Assembly: GCA_021773115.1 (NCBI GenBank)
Contig: JAJFKS010000032.1
Location: 124,001-188,000 of the forward strand
Source: Woeseiaceae bacterium
Lineage (GTDB): Bacteria > Pseudomonadota > Gammaproteobacteria > Steroidobacterales > Woeseiaceae
Reading direction: 5' to 3'
DNA length: 64,000 nt
In this document: positions 1-8,301 of the stretch, piece after piece
Position numbering within the stretch: position 1 is the stretch's first letter
Layout of the letters: the number at the start of each line of letters is the position of its first letter
Position numbers and translations under genes: made by a program
The notes under the pieces: generated by a model
The model's input: only the letters and a program-made list of their open reading frames with translations
The model's database searches: none
What the model was told of the DNA's origin: nothing

Positions 1-264
1 TGCCCGGTCGATTGTTTCTACGAAGGGCCAAACTTTCTTGTGATCAATCCGGATGAGTGTATTGACTGTGAGGACTGTGTGCCGGTATGTCCAGAAGACG
101 CCATTTACTCAGAAGACGATCTTCCCGATGAACAAAAGGCCTTTCTGCAACTGAACGCAGAACTTGCTGAAATATGGCCGAACATCACCGAGAAAAAAGA
201 CCCCCTGCCGGATGCTGCTAAGTGGAGTGGTGTCAAAGGTAAACTTAAATTTCTGGAGCGCTAG
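1..264 (+). CDS. fdxA: 7Fe ferredoxin (3Fe-4S plus 4Fe-4S), 5' truncated by the window edge
   Basis: This is a small soluble electron carrier of the FdxA type. The reading frame is open from base 1, so the start lies outside the window. If the first visible residue is Cys20 of the family numbering, the visible cysteines fall at 20, 24, 39, 42, 45 and 49, which matches the known ligands (20, 39, 42 and 45 for the 4Fe cluster, 49 for the 3Fe cluster). About 19 residues with the first two 3Fe ligands are missing. The acidic C-terminal tail is typical of the family. No clear terminator separates it from the CoA-transferase genes that follow 24 bases later, so read-through is possible. Confidence 0.93.
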   Translation, partial: CPVDCFYEGPNFLVINPDECIDCEDCVPVCPEDAIYSEDDLPDEQKAFLQLNAELAEIWPNITEKKDPLPDAAKWSGVKGKLKFLER

Positions 265-288
265 ATCACGTTTTAGTGACGCACTTAT

Positions 289-999
289 ATGATTCATAAA
301 CTCTATGATTCGGCAGCATCAGCGGTCGCTGACATATTTGACGGCGCTACGGTGCTGATTGGTGGGTTCGGTGAGGCTGGCAGTCCGATCGAGTTGATTC
401 ACGCATTGATCGATCAGGGCGCACGCGAATTGACGGTGGTCAACAACAATACCGGAAGCGGCCATGTCGGGCTGGCAGCTCTGATCGAGAACCGCCGGGT
501 TGCGAAAATGATCTGCTCATTTCCAAGGACGGCAAACTCAACGGTGTTCCCGGACCTATATTCAAAAAATAAAATTGAACTCGAGTTGGTTCCTCAAGGT
601 ACGCTCGCCGAAAGAATTCGGGCTGGCGGTGCCGGCATTCCTGCATTCTATACAGCGACTTCGGTCGGTACCCAACTTGCCGAAGGGAAGGAGCACAGAC
701 AGTTCAACGGGCGCGAGTATGTGCTCGAACATGGGTTGACTGCAGACTTCGCATTGATTAAGTGCCGAAGTGCCGATCGCTTGGGTAATGTGATTTACAA
801 TAAGACGGCGAGAAACTTTTCACCGGTCATGGCGACCGCAGCACAAACGACCATCGTGCAGGCGGATGAGTATGTACCTGAGGGTAAGCTGGAGCCTGAG
901 GCAATCGTCACACCAGCGATATATGTCGACAGAATTGTCGCGGTCTCGACTCCGCTCCAAGAGTCCGAACTGGTTGCCGCGGGAGTACAATATCCATGA
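289..999 (+). CDS. 3-oxoacid CoA-transferase, subunit A
   Basis: This is the alpha subunit of a family I CoA-transferase, of the PcaI/ScoA/AtoD type, which moves CoA from a donor such as succinyl-CoA to a carboxylic acid. The glycine-rich GGFGEAGSP motif lies near residues 25-33. At 236 residues it has the length of separate alpha subunits. Its stop overlaps the start of the beta subunit in an ATGA, so the two are translationally coupled. The family cannot separate 3-oxoadipate, acetoacetate and other acids by sequence motif. The neighbouring aminotransferase and aldehyde dehydrogenase suggest that the acceptor is an acid made by oxidising an aldehyde. Confidence 0.88.
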   Translation: MIHKLYDSAASAVADIFDGATVLIGGFGEAGSPIELIHALIDQGARELTVVNNNTGSGHVGLAALIENRRVAKMICSFPRTANSTVFPDLYSKNKIELELVPQGTLAERIRAGGAGIPAFYTATSVGTQLAEGKEHRQFNGREYVLEHGLTADFALIKCRSADRLGNVIYNKTARNFSPVMATAAQTTIVQADEYVPEGKLEPEAIVTPAIYVDRIVAVSTPLQESELVAAGVQYP

Positions 1000-1688
1000 C
1001 AACAGTAACGAATATGGCGACAGGTTGGAGCCGCCAGGATATCGCCCGAAAAATCGCGGCTGACATACCCGACGGTGCGTTTGTTAATCTGGGCATCGGA
1101 ATGCCCGAGAGCGTGGTGAATCACATTCCACAGGGCAGGGAGGTGATTTTTCATACCGAAAACGGACTGCTCGGAATGGGCCCGGCTCCACCGGCGGGTG
1201 AGGAAGACCCGGAGCTGATTAATGCCGGAAAAAGGCACGTGACCGCCATTACCGGCGCTTCTTTTTTTCACCATGCCGATAGTTTTGCGATGATCCGGGG
1301 CGGGCACATCGACATATGTGTGCTCGGAGCCATGCAGGTTTCGCAAACAGGGGACCTCGCCAATTGGTCGATGGGCGAAGCCGATGCCGCGCCAGCGGTC
1401 GGCGGTGCCATGGACCTGGTTGCGGGTGCAAAACAAATTTTTGTTGCGACGCAGCACTGCACGAAATCCGGCAAACCCAAGCTGGTCGAATCCATCACTC
1501 TGCCGGCAACCGGCCTTGCTGTTGTTTCGCGCGTCTATACCAATATGGCAATTCTTGATATTCGCAACGGTGCATTCGAACTTGTCGAACTCGCGCCTGA
1601 CGTTGATTTGCAGACCTTGCAGGATAATACCGGTGCGACAATTATCGTTCCGGTCCATGCCGAAACCGGCAAAGCAGCGTCTCTATGA
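996..1688 (+). CDS. 3-oxoacid CoA-transferase, subunit B
   Basis: This is the beta subunit of the same CoA-transferase and carries the catalytic glutamate that forms the enzyme-CoA thioester. That residue is Glu55 in the ENGLLG motif. The NLGIGMPE motif near residue 31 is also typical. The length of 230 residues is normal. It overlaps the alpha subunit by 4 bases, and its own stop overlaps the start of the aminotransferase by 4 bases, so the three genes form one tightly coupled unit. An internal ATG at 1014 is a possible alternative start. The conserved region begins soon after it, so the choice does not affect function. Confidence 0.9.
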   Translation: MTTVTNMATGWSRQDIARKIAADIPDGAFVNLGIGMPESVVNHIPQGREVIFHTENGLLGMGPAPPAGEEDPELINAGKRHVTAITGASFFHHADSFAMIRGGHIDICVLGAMQVSQTGDLANWSMGEADAAPAVGGAMDLVAGAKQIFVATQHCTKSGKPKLVESITLPATGLAVVSRVYTNMAILDIRNGAFELVELAPDVDLQTLQDNTGATIIVPVHAETGKAASL

Positions 1689-3037
1689 GTACGACAATTC
1701 CACAATCAGCTGCTGACGGCGAACGGGCACCGTCGCGTAGCGAGAAACTCTATGAGCGTGCTTTGCAGGTCATGCCTGGCGGATGCAGTCGAAACACCGT
1801 ACTCAGGAAACCGCACCCGTTCTACGTTGATCATGGCAGCGGTTGCTATGTGACCGATATTGAAGGCAATGAGCGCATAGACTTTGCCAATAACATGGCA
1901 TCGTTGATCCACGGGCATGCCCATCCGGAGATAGTCTCGGCGGTAAGCGAACAGCTACGCCGGGGTACGGCGTTTACTCTGGCGACGGAACAAGAGATTT
2001 TATATGCGGAAGACATGGTCGAACGCGTTGATGCTTTCGAGAATATTCGATTTGTAAACTCCGGCACAGAAGCCGTGATGAGTTGCCTGAAAGCCGCTCG
2101 TGCGTATACGGGTCGGCCAAAAATCGCGAAGGTTGAAGGTGCCTATCATGGGCTTTACGATTTTGCCGAGGTCAGCCAGACATCCAATCCGAGTAATTGG
2201 GGTCGTGTAGATAGTCCGGCGAGAGTTCCAGTTTCGCACGGAACACCGAAATCCACTTTGGACGATGTGGTGGTCATACCGTTCAACAATGCTGCACAAG
2301 CAATCGAAATCCTTGAACGAGATATCGACAGCCTCGCTTGCGTATTGCTGGACCTGGTTCCGCATCGAATTGGCCTGATTCCTGCGCAACAAGAGTACGT
2401 AAAGGCTCTGAGGCAGTGGACCAAACGAAACGGGATACTGCTGGTTTGCGACGAGGTGATTACTTTTCGTTGCGGTTATCAAGGCGCTCAGGAAGGCTTG
2501 GGCATAAAGCCGGACCTGACGGCCATGGGAAAGATGATCGGCGGTGGTTTCCCTGTTGGGGCAATCGCTGGCTCGCGCGATGTCATGAGCGTCATGGACC
2601 CGTTAAAGAAACCGGTACTGTTTCCGCATTCCGGTACCTTCTCAGCAAACCCGGTCACCATGACGGCGGGGAGAATAGCGATGCAGCTATTCGACAGTGA
2701 TGCGGTTGACCGGCTAAATCAGCTCGGCAATGCTGTGCGACGTCAGCTGACGGAAGCAATGGCTGTCGCCGATGTTGCCGCCTGTGTTACTGGCAGTGGA
2801 TCCATGTTCCGGATTTTGATGAAACCGGAACCGCCAACGGATTATCGGTCCGGGTATTCCAGTGACGAGGAGGCCGAGCAGCTGCGGCACTTTCTCGACT
2901 ACACAGCTGACAATGGCGTGCTCTTGATCGGAACCGGGACCGGCATGCTATCGACGGCAATGGGTCAGGCGGAAATTGACCGGCTTTGCGAGGTAGCCCT
3001 TGCAGGATTCAGAAAACTGAAAGTTAACGGCGGATAA
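1685..3037 (+). CDS. class III PLP aminotransferase, glutamate-1-semialdehyde-aminomutase-like
   Basis: This is a PLP-dependent fold type I enzyme of aminotransferase class III. The sequence resembles glutamate-1-semialdehyde aminomutase (MPGGCSRN near the N-terminus, NSGTEAVMSC, CDEVITFR). The Schiff-base lysine is Lys283 in AMGKMIGGG. It is unlikely to be HemL itself: the arginine-rich N-terminal substrate region and the gene context differ, and it sits in a catabolic unit. By family it would remove an amino group from an omega-amino or alpha-amino compound. It overlaps the CoA-transferase beta gene by 4 bases and lies 4 bases before the aldehyde dehydrogenase, so amine to aldehyde to acid to CoA ester is the natural reading. 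Confidence 0.85.
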   Translation: MSTTIPQSAADGERAPSRSEKLYERALQVMPGGCSRNTVLRKPHPFYVDHGSGCYVTDIEGNERIDFANNMASLIHGHAHPEIVSAVSEQLRRGTAFTLATEQEILYAEDMVERVDAFENIRFVNSGTEAVMSCLKAARAYTGRPKIAKVEGAYHGLYDFAEVSQTSNPSNWGRVDSPARVPVSHGTPKSTLDDVVVIPFNNAAQAIEILERDIDSLACVLLDLVPHRIGLIPAQQEYVKALRQWTKRNGILLVCDEVITFRCGYQGAQEGLGIKPDLTAMGKMIGGGFPVGAIAGSRDVMSVMDPLKKPVLFPHSGTFSANPVTMTAGRIAMQLFDSDAVDRLNQLGNAVRRQLTEAMAVADVAACVTGSGSMFRILMKPEPPTDYRSGYSSDEEAEQLRHFLDYTADNGVLLIGTGTGMLSTAMGQAEIDRLCEVALAGFRKLKVNGG

Positions 3038-3041
3038 GAAA

Positions 3042-4556
3042 ATGACAATGAAAATTGAAGTTCAAGAGTTGCTCGGCAAGTTAGGCGTTCCGTCGTCCTT
3101 AAGTGGTACGGGCTCCTTGAAGGTGTTCACGCCATTGACGGGTGAAGAGATCGGATCGGTTGAAAAAGGCACTTTGGACAGCGTCAACGTGCAAATTGAA
3201 AAAGCTCACGATGCTTTCCTCAAGTGGAGAGTTGTGCCTGCACCGAGACGAGGTGAGCTGGTGCGTCTTTTGGGCGATGAGCTTCGCAAGTCGAAAGAAG
3301 ACCTTGGTCGCCTGGTGAGCATTGAAGTCGGTAAGGTGGCGTCGGAAGGTCTTGGCGAAGTACAGGAGATGATTGATATTTGTGACTTCGCCGTCGGCCT
3401 GTCGCGGCAACTCTACGGACTGACGATTGCCAGCGAGAGGCCCGGCCACAAGATGACTGAGGTTTGGCACCCGCTCGGCGTAACAGGCGTGATCAGCGCG
3501 TTCAACTTTCCGGTGGCCGTATGGTCGTGGAATACAGCGCTTGCGTTCGTCTGTGGCAACAGTGTTATCTGGAAGCCGTCTGACAAGACGCCGCTAAGTG
3601 CTTTGGCTTGTGCAGCAATTCTGGATCGCGCCCTGGAACGATTTGGCGATGCGCCGAACGGTTTGCACGAACTCGCCCTTGTCGACCGACATGCTGGCGC
3701 TGCTTTGGTTGATAGCCCGAAAGTACCGCTTATATCGGCGACCGGATCGACCGCGATGGGCCGCCAGGTTGGCCCACGTGTTGCAGAACGTTTTGGGCGG
3801 ACGATTCTTGAACTGGGCGGTAACAATGCCGGTATTGTCAGCGATCAGGCAGACCTCGACATTGCGCTGCGAGCAATTGTTTTCAGTGCTGTTGGAACGA
3901 CGGGCCAGCGGTGCACATCGATGCGCCGGCTCCTGGTTCACGATGCCATCTATGATGAATTCGTATCGAGCGTGAAGAAAGCTTATGGGACAGTTACTGT
4001 TGGCAACCCACTCACGGATAATTCTCTGGTCGGCCCGTTGATCGACAAATCAGCCTATGTGCAGATGAAAAAAGCGCTACAGGACTCGCGCGACCTGGGA
4101 GCGACGGTCACCGGCGGTGAACGAGTGCTGGAAGATAAATACCCGGATGCCTACTATGTTCGACCGGCGCTCGTCGAAATGAAAGAACAGGCAGGACCGA
4201 TGCTGGAGGAAACATTTGCACCAATACTCTATACGGTGCGCTATACAAGCTTGCAGGAAGCGCTGCTGACGCACAATGCCGTTGGTGCAGGCCTGTCGTC
4301 GTCGATCTTCACATTGAACATTCGTGAATCGGAAATGTTCCTGGGTGCCGCGGGCTCCGACTGTGGCATTGCGAATGTCAATATCGGTACGTCTGGCGCG
4401 GAGATCGGAGGTGCGTTTGGCGGCGAAAAGGAAACCGGCGGTGGCCGTGAATCCGGGTCCGACTCATGGAAAGCGTATATGCGTCGTGCTACCAATACGA
4501 TCAATTACTCAACTGAGTTGCCACTGGCACAGGGAGTGTCTTTCGAGCTTGATTAA
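3042..4556 (+). CDS. aldehyde dehydrogenase, ALDH7 (antiquitin/AmaB)-like
   Basis: This is an NAD(P)-dependent aldehyde dehydrogenase of 504 residues. The general-base glutamate is Glu257 in ELGGNN and the nucleophile is Cys291 in GQRCTS. The ELGGNNA and TTGQRCTSMRR forms are characteristic of the ALDH7 branch, which includes human antiquitin and bacterial piperideine-6-carboxylate dehydrogenase (AmaB), enzymes that oxidise alpha-aminoadipate semialdehyde. This suggests, without proving, a lysine- or pipecolate-type semialdehyde substrate. The gene follows the aminotransferase by 4 bases and is the last of the four-gene coupled unit. A 108-base gap precedes the permease gene. Confidence 0.87.
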   Translation: MTMKIEVQELLGKLGVPSSLSGTGSLKVFTPLTGEEIGSVEKGTLDSVNVQIEKAHDAFLKWRVVPAPRRGELVRLLGDELRKSKEDLGRLVSIEVGKVASEGLGEVQEMIDICDFAVGLSRQLYGLTIASERPGHKMTEVWHPLGVTGVISAFNFPVAVWSWNTALAFVCGNSVIWKPSDKTPLSALACAAILDRALERFGDAPNGLHELALVDRHAGAALVDSPKVPLISATGSTAMGRQVGPRVAERFGRTILELGGNNAGIVSDQADLDIALRAIVFSAVGTTGQRCTSMRRLLVHDAIYDEFVSSVKKAYGTVTVGNPLTDNSLVGPLIDKSAYVQMKKALQDSRDLGATVTGGERVLEDKYPDAYYVRPALVEMKEQAGPMLEETFAPILYTVRYTSLQEALLTHNAVGAGLSSSIFTLNIRESEMFLGAAGSDCGIANVNIGTSGAEIGGAFGGEKETGGGRESGSDSWKAYMRRATNTINYSTELPLAQGVSFELD

Positions 4557-4610
4557 CGGTGCAGGTTCAATAAATCGGAGACCGCCATTAGGTGCAACGT
4601 ATCCGCTGAC

Positions 4611-4631
4611 GTATTATCTTTCGGGTAATAC
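4611..4631. promoter_or_regulatory. inverted repeat between aldehyde dehydrogenase and permease genes
   Basis: Perfect 6-base arms GTATTA and TAATAC are separated by 9 bases, about 35 bases before the permease start. It could be an operator or an mRNA hairpin. There is no U-tract, so an intrinsic terminator is unlikely. Only the symmetry is seen. Confidence 0.25.
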
Positions 4632-4664
4632 ATTGACGTTCAATAAGAAAAGGAAAGGACGCGC

Positions 4665-6128
4665 ATGGATACGAATCTACTGACGGTTCCACATTACGTC
4701 TTTCTTCTTACGGTCCTCGCGATATTTATCGCCATCGGCTTTCGTCGTGGTGTGATCATTCCCTCACTTGTAGGCACCTTCTTAATTGGTGTTCTGTCTG
4801 CAAATCAGGATCATCCCCTGCTTGACCAGGTCGTATTTGGCGTTCAGGTTCTTTTCAATGCGCTGCTCAATGCGGGTGGCGAGTTGTTTGGCATCATGGC
4901 GGTCATCGCGTTGATGGTGGCGATGTTGCACGCGCTACGGGCGCAAGGCGCTGACCAGATTATGGTCGCTCCAATGAAAAAGTTGATGCGCAGTCCGATG
5001 ACTGCGTTTTTTGTGCTCGCCGCGACGATGTATACGGCTGCCGCTTTTTTCTGGCCGACACCGGCTGTCGCCTTGGTCGGTACCGTACTGGTGCCGGTGG
5101 CGGTTCGCGTCGGATTGCCGGCGCTGGCGGCTGCGGTTGCAATTAATCTTGCCGGCCACGGAATGGCTTTGTCAGCGGATCCCATTATTCAGGGCGCAAC
5201 CCGCCTCACAGCAGGTGCCGCTGGTATTGATAGTCAGGAGCTTCTTCCATACACGGTCTTGTTCTCTATTGTCACCGGTGTGACCGCGCTCAGCATTGCC
5301 GTGTACACGATCAGGCGTGATATGAAGTCTGGCGTTCTCAAGGCAGCAACCGAGGAAGAAATTGCGGCGATGTCCGATGCTGATCCGCATCACGGTGACG
5401 AGTATTCGGCAAACGGCGAACTCGTAGCCGGGAAGTATGCAAGGATGCTCGCGATCGGTGTGCCGATTACACTCGGTTGTATTGCGGGACTGATGATTTA
5501 CCGAGGTATTTTTAACCCGGCCAAGGCCATTCGTGGTGGCGATGCCACTGCGTTGCTCGGTGGAGCGGCGACTGTCTTGCTGGTGCTCGCAACATTTGCC
5601 AAACATGGCACCCATGCCCTGGAAGGTATTACCGACTATCTGCGCAGCGGGTTTTACTTTTCCATCAAGATATTTGCACCGATTATCCCGATAGCGGGTT
5701 TTTTCTTTTTGGGGAACCCCGATCATGCAGCAGCGGTAATTGGGGACGGAGCGCCCGGCTATTTGTTTGATGTTGGTAATTACATTGGTAAACACCTCGA
5801 TGGCAATAATTTTGCAATCGGTTTCGGTATGACCATTATTGGAATGCTGACCGGAATGGATGGTTCCGGTTTCTCCGGCTTGCCACTTGCAGGTTCCCTG
5901 GCGGGTGCGATTGGTACCGGAACTGGCGTAAATATCGCGGTCCTGGCCGCGTTGGGCCAGGTGGCTGCAATATTTACCGGCGGTGGCACGCTCGTTGCGT
6001 GGGCATTTGGTGCCTGTGCTGATGCCGGAATTTCTGGCGTTAACCCGTCCGACCTGGTTCGACGAAACTTTGTGCCGGTTGTTACCGGGCTGATCGTTAT
6101 TACATTCCTGGCAATTTACCTGATGTAG
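4665..6128 (+). CDS. putative ion-transporter-superfamily permease
   Basis: This is an inner-membrane protein of 487 residues with about twelve hydrophobic segments, and a soluble acidic loop near residues 225-250 that divides it into two halves. Each half has glycine-rich re-entrant-like stretches (for example the GMDGSGFSG region near residue 400), as seen in secondary carriers of the GntP/CitM/DcuC-like ion transporter superfamily. I do not recognise a specific family or substrate. A purine-rich AAGGAAAGGA ribosome site precedes the ATG. It follows the aminotransferase/dehydrogenase unit on the same strand and may import the substrate or export a product. It is convergent with the SDR gene, with only 28 bases between them. 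Confidence 0.65.
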   Translation: MDTNLLTVPHYVFLLTVLAIFIAIGFRRGVIIPSLVGTFLIGVLSANQDHPLLDQVVFGVQVLFNALLNAGGELFGIMAVIALMVAMLHALRAQGADQIMVAPMKKLMRSPMTAFFVLAATMYTAAAFFWPTPAVALVGTVLVPVAVRVGLPALAAAVAINLAGHGMALSADPIIQGATRLTAGAAGIDSQELLPYTVLFSIVTGVTALSIAVYTIRRDMKSGVLKAATEEEIAAMSDADPHHGDEYSANGELVAGKYARMLAIGVPITLGCIAGLMIYRGIFNPAKAIRGGDATALLGGAATVLLVLATFAKHGTHALEGITDYLRSGFYFSIKIFAPIIPIAGFFFLGNPDHAAAVIGDGAPGYLFDVGNYIGKHLDGNNFAIGFGMTIIGMLTGMDGSGFSGLPLAGSLAGAIGTGTGVNIAVLAALGQVAAIFTGGGTLVAWAFGACADAGISGVNPSDLVRRNFVPVVTGLIVITFLAIYLM

Positions 6129-6156
6129 TTGCGTGCAGTCGAGCGTGCCTCCGTCG

Positions 6157-6924
6157 TTAGCTAACGCCCAGCCCGCCATCAACGCGCAACACTTGCCCTG
6201 TGATTTGCCTTGCGTCACTGGACAGCAGAAACTCGACGGCAGCGGCAATGTCGTCAGTTTGTGCGATGCGCCGCGTCAAGGCCCTGTTGGCGGCAGCCTT
6301 GAGGGCATCGGGTGAAATAGCGCGATGTGTGCCTTCATCTTTTTGCGTGTAGCCAGGCGCTACACAATTTACAGTGACCCCATCGGGGCCCAGTTGAACG
6401 GCGAGAGATTTGGCCAAAGCTTCAACCGCCGCTTTTGCAGCGGCGGTAACTGGAAATAGTGTATCGGATGTATAGTGATGTGCGACAAAAGAGCTAACCG
6501 CAACAACGCGTCCGCATTCGGATGCTTTGAGCGCTGTCTGCGCGCTTGTTGCAATTTCGAAGAAGGTGCCTGTCATCGCACTTAAAGACCTGTCCAGCGT
6601 TGCGCGATCAACGTCCCCAAGTAGTCGTTTGTCGGCAAATCCAGCGTTACTGACGACCTGGTCGAGTGCGCCGAATTTTTGCATTGCTTCAGCGACCAGC
6701 CTTTCTCCAGCTCCAGCAATCGCGAGGTCAGAAAAGACGGTTTCCGCTTTCGCCCCGCGACCGCGTATGTCGGCCGCGATCGCTTCCAGCGGCGCAGTGT
6801 CAGTGCCATCTGCACCGCCTCTCGCATGTATCAGCAATCGATTTCCCGGCTTCGCCAGTCGTCGACATACTGCAGCACCGATACCACTTGACGCACCTGT
6901 AACAAGAATTGCTAATTCGCTCAT
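6157..6924 (-). CDS. short-chain dehydrogenase/reductase-like protein with altered active site
   Basis: This is a Rossmann-fold SDR of 255 residues. The cofactor motif TGASSGIG lies at 9-16 and NAG at 93-95. The serine (Ser144/145) and the lysine (Lys164) are present, but the position four before the lysine, which is the catalytic tyrosine in active SDRs, is Thr160. The position of the usual catalytic Asn (Ala116, before MTGTF) is also changed. The nearest tyrosine, Tyr151, is 13 residues before the lysine. It may be non-catalytic or use different chemistry. The C-terminus (GQVLRVDGGLGVS) is ordinary for the family. It is divergent from the FAD dehydrogenase gene across 110 bases. Confidence 0.8.
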   Translation of the reverse strand: MSELAILVTGASSGIGAAVCRRLAKPGNRLLIHARGGADGTDTAPLEAIAADIRGRGAKAETVFSDLAIAGAGERLVAEAMQKFGALDQVVSNAGFADKRLLGDVDRATLDRSLSAMTGTFFEIATSAQTALKASECGRVVAVSSFVAHHYTSDTLFPVTAAAKAAVEALAKSLAVQLGPDGVTVNCVAPGYTQKDEGTHRAISPDALKAAANRALTRRIAQTDDIAAAVEFLLSSDARQITGQVLRVDGGLGVS

Positions 6925-6940
6925 GAATGTATTCTCTGCA

Positions 6941-6970
6941 TTGAAGTTTCTGAATGGTCTTAGGTTATAC
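6941..6970 (+). promoter_or_regulatory. possible sigma-70 promoter for the dadA-like/TRAP operon
   Basis: A -35-like TTGAAG at 6941-6946 and a -10-like TTATAC at 6965-6970 are 18 bases apart, in the divergent gap before the FAD dehydrogenase. This is a match to consensus only. The -10 would lie about 65 bases before the GTG start. Confidence 0.35.
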
Positions 6971-7034
6971 GAGTTGTGCAGCGGCTGCCAAAGCCGAAAA
7001 GTAATGATATTGCAGCTATTGTCCGGAGCATGTC

Positions 7035-8285
7035 GTGTTGAAAACTGATGTCTGTGTCATTGGTGCAGGTGTAGTTGGTATTACATCTGCGCTCGAATTA
7101 CAGGCTCGTGGTGCCGATGTCGTGCTTGTCGACAGATGTGATTTCGGGCGGCAGGCCTCGTTCGGTAATGCAGGGGTTCTTTCTGCGTCCACAGTACTCA
7201 ATGTCAATAACCCGGGATTGTGGCGGGCGCTTCCGGGCTTGATTCTCGGTACGGCGCCTTACTTTCGCTACGACCTGATCTACGCTGTGTCGCGATTGCC
7301 CTGGCTTCTGAAGTTTTTTCATCGTGGGGCAAAGCGATACACACGGGCAACCGCCAACAGCCTGCACGCACTGCAGACCGTGTCGCTGGCGCGTCACCAG
7401 CAACTGGTATCGGAGGCCAATGCCGACTCCCTATACAATGCGCGGGGTTGGCTCAAGGTATTCCAGGATGAACGTGGATTCGACGCAGGTGCGCTGGAAA
7501 GGCGCCTGCTGGAGGAACTTGATATTCCGTATCAGTCGCTCTCGGCTGATGAATTGGCTAAGGTCGAGCCAGGCTTGCATCCGATCTATCACTCAGGGCT
7601 TCTTCTCAGCGCCACCTGTTCGGTATCGGACCCGTATCTGCTATGCAAAGCGTATCTTGAGCTGTTTAGAAAGCGTGGTGGAAAATTTGAGCTGTTCGAT
7701 GTTGTGTCGGTCGAAGAAAAAACCGGTGCTTACAGCATTAGCTCGCGTGATGGACAAACGGATTTACGGTCGAGCAATGTTGTAATCGCCTGTGGGCCTT
7801 GGTCCGCCGACGTCTGTAGTATGCTCGGCTACAAGATTCCCATGGCATGGGAAAGAGGCTATCACGTGAATGTGGAGTCTCCATCAACGCGGCTTAGTCG
7901 ACCGGTCTGCGATGTACAGCGTGGCTTTGTCATGGCGCCACAAGGAGAAACAACACGAATAACATCCGGCGTGGAATTTGCGCACCGCGATGCTCCTGCG
8001 AATTATTCACAAATATATCGAGCGTACCGAGACGCAGAGTCGGCGGCGCCGATCGGTAAAATGACTGATGAAATACCATGGCTCGGATCCAGGCCAACCT
8101 TACCCGATGGCTTACCGGCGATTGGGGCAGCGCCTCGGCACAGCGGACTCTGGTTCAATTTTGGCCATCAGCACATCGGGATGAGTACATCGACGGGCTC
8201 GGCCGATATTCTGGCAGATGCAATTGAGGGGCAGTCACCTTGTGCGATCTCCCAGGCATTTTCGCCGCAACGATTCAGAATCTGA
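7035..8285 (+). CDS. FAD-dependent D-amino acid dehydrogenase-like oxidoreductase (DAO family)
   Basis: This is a flavoprotein of 416 residues in the glycine oxidase/DadA group. The dinucleotide motif VIGAGVVGI lies at 8-16, followed by an FAD-binding acidic residue at the end of the second strand (VLVDR). The C-terminal NFGHQHIGMS segment is typical of the DAO fold. Family members oxidise D-amino acids, hydroxyproline isomers or cyclic imino acids and pass electrons to the respiratory chain. The start is GTG at 7035; no ATG in frame precedes the conserved motif. It is followed at once by a TRAP transporter, which points to uptake and oxidation of an amino or imino acid. Confidence 0.82.
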   Translation: MLKTDVCVIGAGVVGITSALELQARGADVVLVDRCDFGRQASFGNAGVLSASTVLNVNNPGLWRALPGLILGTAPYFRYDLIYAVSRLPWLLKFFHRGAKRYTRATANSLHALQTVSLARHQQLVSEANADSLYNARGWLKVFQDERGFDAGALERRLLEELDIPYQSLSADELAKVEPGLHPIYHSGLLLSATCSVSDPYLLCKAYLELFRKRGGKFELFDVVSVEEKTGAYSISSRDGQTDLRSSNVVIACGPWSADVCSMLGYKIPMAWERGYHVNVESPSTRLSRPVCDVQRGFVMAPQGETTRITSGVEFAHRDAPANYSQIYRAYRDAESAAPIGKMTDEIPWLGSRPTLPDGLPAIGAAPRHSGLWFNFGHQHIGMSTSTGSADILADAIEGQSPCAISQAFSPQRFRI

Positions 8286-8288
8286 CCT

Positions 8289-8294
8289 AAGGAG
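8289..8294 (+). promoter_or_regulatory. ribosome-binding site fixing a TTG start
   Basis: AAGGAG lies 7 bases before a TTG at 8302, directly after the stop of the FAD dehydrogenase. It supports the TTG over an in-frame ATG at 8218, which lies inside the previous gene. Confidence 0.75.
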
Positions 8295-8301
8295 AACGCA
8301 T

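Noticed and set aside
795..1658. Long open frame on the minus strand across the CoA-transferase genes
   Set aside because: It lies antisense to two well-supported family members, shows no family motif of its own, and has an odd composition rich in Arg, His and Cys, as expected for a shadow frame.
6155..6166. 12-base perfect palindrome CGTTAGCTAACG at the end of the SDR gene
   Set aside because: It covers the stop codon between convergent genes, is too short for a terminator stem with a loop, and has no T-tract. One such palindrome is expected by chance in a window this long.
5172..6248. 358-codon open frame on the minus strand inside the permease gene
   Set aside because: It is antisense to a clear membrane protein, has no hydrophobic or catalytic pattern, and overlaps the SDR gene in another frame.
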